Of a DNA stretch of 6,048 bases, positions 5,104 to 6,048 are shown piece by piece. Source of the stretch: a bacterium (GTDB lineage Bacteria > SM23-31 > JAUVVT01); NCBI GenBank assembly GCA_030604505.1, contig JAUVVT010000134.1:1-6048 (forward strand), read 5' to 3'. Numbering within the stretch: position 1 is the stretch's first letter; the number at the start of each line of letters is the position of its first letter. The position numbers and the translations under genes were made by a program. The notes beneath the pieces are model-generated. The model saw only the letters and a program-made list of their open reading frames with translations. It had not been told where the DNA came from and did no database searches.

Positions 5104-6048
5104 ATGAGCGTGGAAAAGAATAGAACTGCACATATTGTTTCAGTAAACATATCTGAAAAAAAAGGGACTATAAAGAAGCCGGTTTCTGAAATTATCCTTA
5201 CCGAAATTGGTGTTCTGGGGGATGCGCATTCCGGCATCTGGCATCGCCAGGTAAGTATGCTTGCCCGTGAGAGGATCAACAAATTTTCTTCAGAGGCGGG
5301 CAGGCAGATTCAGCCGGGAGAGTTTGCTGAAAACATAACTACAGGTGGAATAGATTTAAGAAATGCTGCTCTTCTGGACAGGTTCAGGATAGGTTCCGCT
5401 GAACTCGAGGTTACCCAGATTGGGAAGGTATGCCACGGGGATAATTGTGTGGTATATCAAGAAACTGGCAAATGCATAGTGCCTGAGGAGGGGATTTTCT
5501 GCCGTGTTATAAAAGGCGGAAATGTTAAGAGCGGGGATGAGATTAAACACATTCCAACAACACTCCGATTTTTAATTATTACACTCAGTGACCGTGTTAG
5601 TCAGGGAAAATCCAGCGACAGAAGTGGTCCTGAAATAAAAGATATATTGGAAGATTATTTTCTGGAAAGGCCATGGCGCACAGAATTTGAGGGAGTTGTT
5701 TTGCCTGATGACCCTCAGTCTCTCAAAAGTGAGATTAAGAGAGCATGTGAAGAGGGCGTTGATTTTATTTTTACCACAGGTGGAACAGGTATAGGACAGC
5801 GTGATATGACGCCGGATGTTGTGAGTTCGTTGGCTGACAGGATAATTCCGGGCATTATGGAGCATATTCGCATAAAGTATGGTGAAAAAAATCCAAGGGC
5901 ACTTCTCAGCCGTTCAATTGCCGGATTGATAGGCAGAACTTTTGTGTATACACTGCCCGGAAGTGTGAAAGCAGTGAGGGAGTATATGGGAGAAATCCTG
6001 AAGACATTGGAACACTGTATATTTATGCTAAATAATGTAGATGTCCAT
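5104..6048 (+). CDS. MOSC domain-MogA/MoaB fusion (molybdopterin adenylyltransferase), 3' end at window edge
   Basis: The frame is open from ATG 5104 to the last base, 315 residues with no stop reached. The MOSC domain (about 8-150) shows GDAHSG (39-44), PGEFAENITTGGI (71-83), IGSAELEVTQIGK (96-108) and the cysteine block CHGDNC (C110, C115). MOSC domains, named from the molybdenum-cofactor sulfurase C-terminus, bind the cofactor or carry sulfur through a conserved Cys. The second domain (about 152-315) is MogA/MoaB, which adenylates molybdopterin before molybdate insertion: TLSDR (160-164), TTGGTGIGQRDMTPD (224-238), LLSRSIAG (267-274) and YTLPGS (282-287). The last residues, TLEHCIFMLNNVDVH, look like the usual end of this fusion family, so the stop is probably only a few codons beyond the window. 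The ATG has no Shine-Dalgarno; an in-frame TTG at 5089 is a weaker alternative. The fusion probably couples adenylation with delivery or sulfuration of the cofactor, which is inference. The upstream moaA supports the pathway. Confidence 0.88.
   Translation, partial: MSVEKNRTAHIVSVNISEKKGTIKKPVSEIILTEIGVLGDAHSGIWHRQVSMLARERINKFSSEAGRQIQPGEFAENITTGGIDLRNAALLDRFRIGSAELEVTQIGKVCHGDNCVVYQETGKCIVPEEGIFCRVIKGGNVKSGDEIKHIPTTLRFLIITLSDRVSQGKSSDRSGPEIKDILEDYFLERPWRTEFEGVVLPDDPQSLKSEIKRACEEGVDFIFTTGGTGIGQRDMTPDVVSSLADRIIPGIMEHIRIKYGEKNPRALLSRSIAGLIGRTFVYTLPGSVKAVREYMGEILKTLEHCIFMLNNVDVH

Noticed and set aside
5082..5865. Minus-strand open frames opposite the MOSC-MogA gene
   Set aside because: The plus strand is continuously open with conserved MOSC and MogA motifs, so these are shadows.

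Overview
The window appears to come from an uncultured, fairly AT-rich bacterium. I base this on gene content only: a sodium:solute symporter beside a non-HemE uroporphyrinogen-decarboxylase-fold protein, a Tat-type sugar-acid dehydratase of the enolase superfamily, a compact MoaA, and a MOSC-MogA fusion. This mixture is the kind seen in Planctomycetota, Latescibacterota, Poribacteria and Desulfobacterota-like genomes. The sequence alone does not settle the phylum. Shine-Dalgarno use is uneven: perfect before the dehydratase, absent or weak before the other genes.

Left part (1-1810, minus strand): a probable two-gene operon. An URO-D-superfamily protein of unknown substrate (683-1810) is followed 50 bp downstream by the N-terminal 210 residues of an SSS-family Na+/solute symporter (1-632), which runs off the left edge.

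Middle part (1811-3616): an AT-rich divergent intergenic region of about 560 bp leads to a plus-strand gene (2372-3616). It encodes a galactonate-dehydratase-like (DgoD-like) enzyme with a twin-arginine-type leader. The gene has a strong Shine-Dalgarno, a good -10 box and a 14-bp perfect dyad between them that looks like an operator. Its true start is very probably 2372, not the upstream ATG at 2327. The three genes could form a regulon for uptake and breakdown of a sugar acid or related solute, but that link rests only on adjacency.

Right part (3617-6048, plus strand): a gene-poor AT-rich stretch of about 455 bp, which may carry a decayed coding fragment, is followed by molybdenum-cofactor genes. 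A compact MoaA-like radical SAM protein (4072-4872) keeps both Fe-S cysteine motifs and the C-terminal GG but lacks a long internal segment. A MOSC-MogA/MoaB fusion (5104 to the right edge) follows. The 231-bp gap between them holds a perfect hairpin of the form ATTCCC-N8-GGGAAT, probably one copy of a dispersed genomic repeat.

I found no RNA gene, CRISPR array, insertion sequence or defence system. The window looks like ordinary metabolic and cofactor DNA with some unusual protein architectures. I do not see convincing evidence of a wholly new system.
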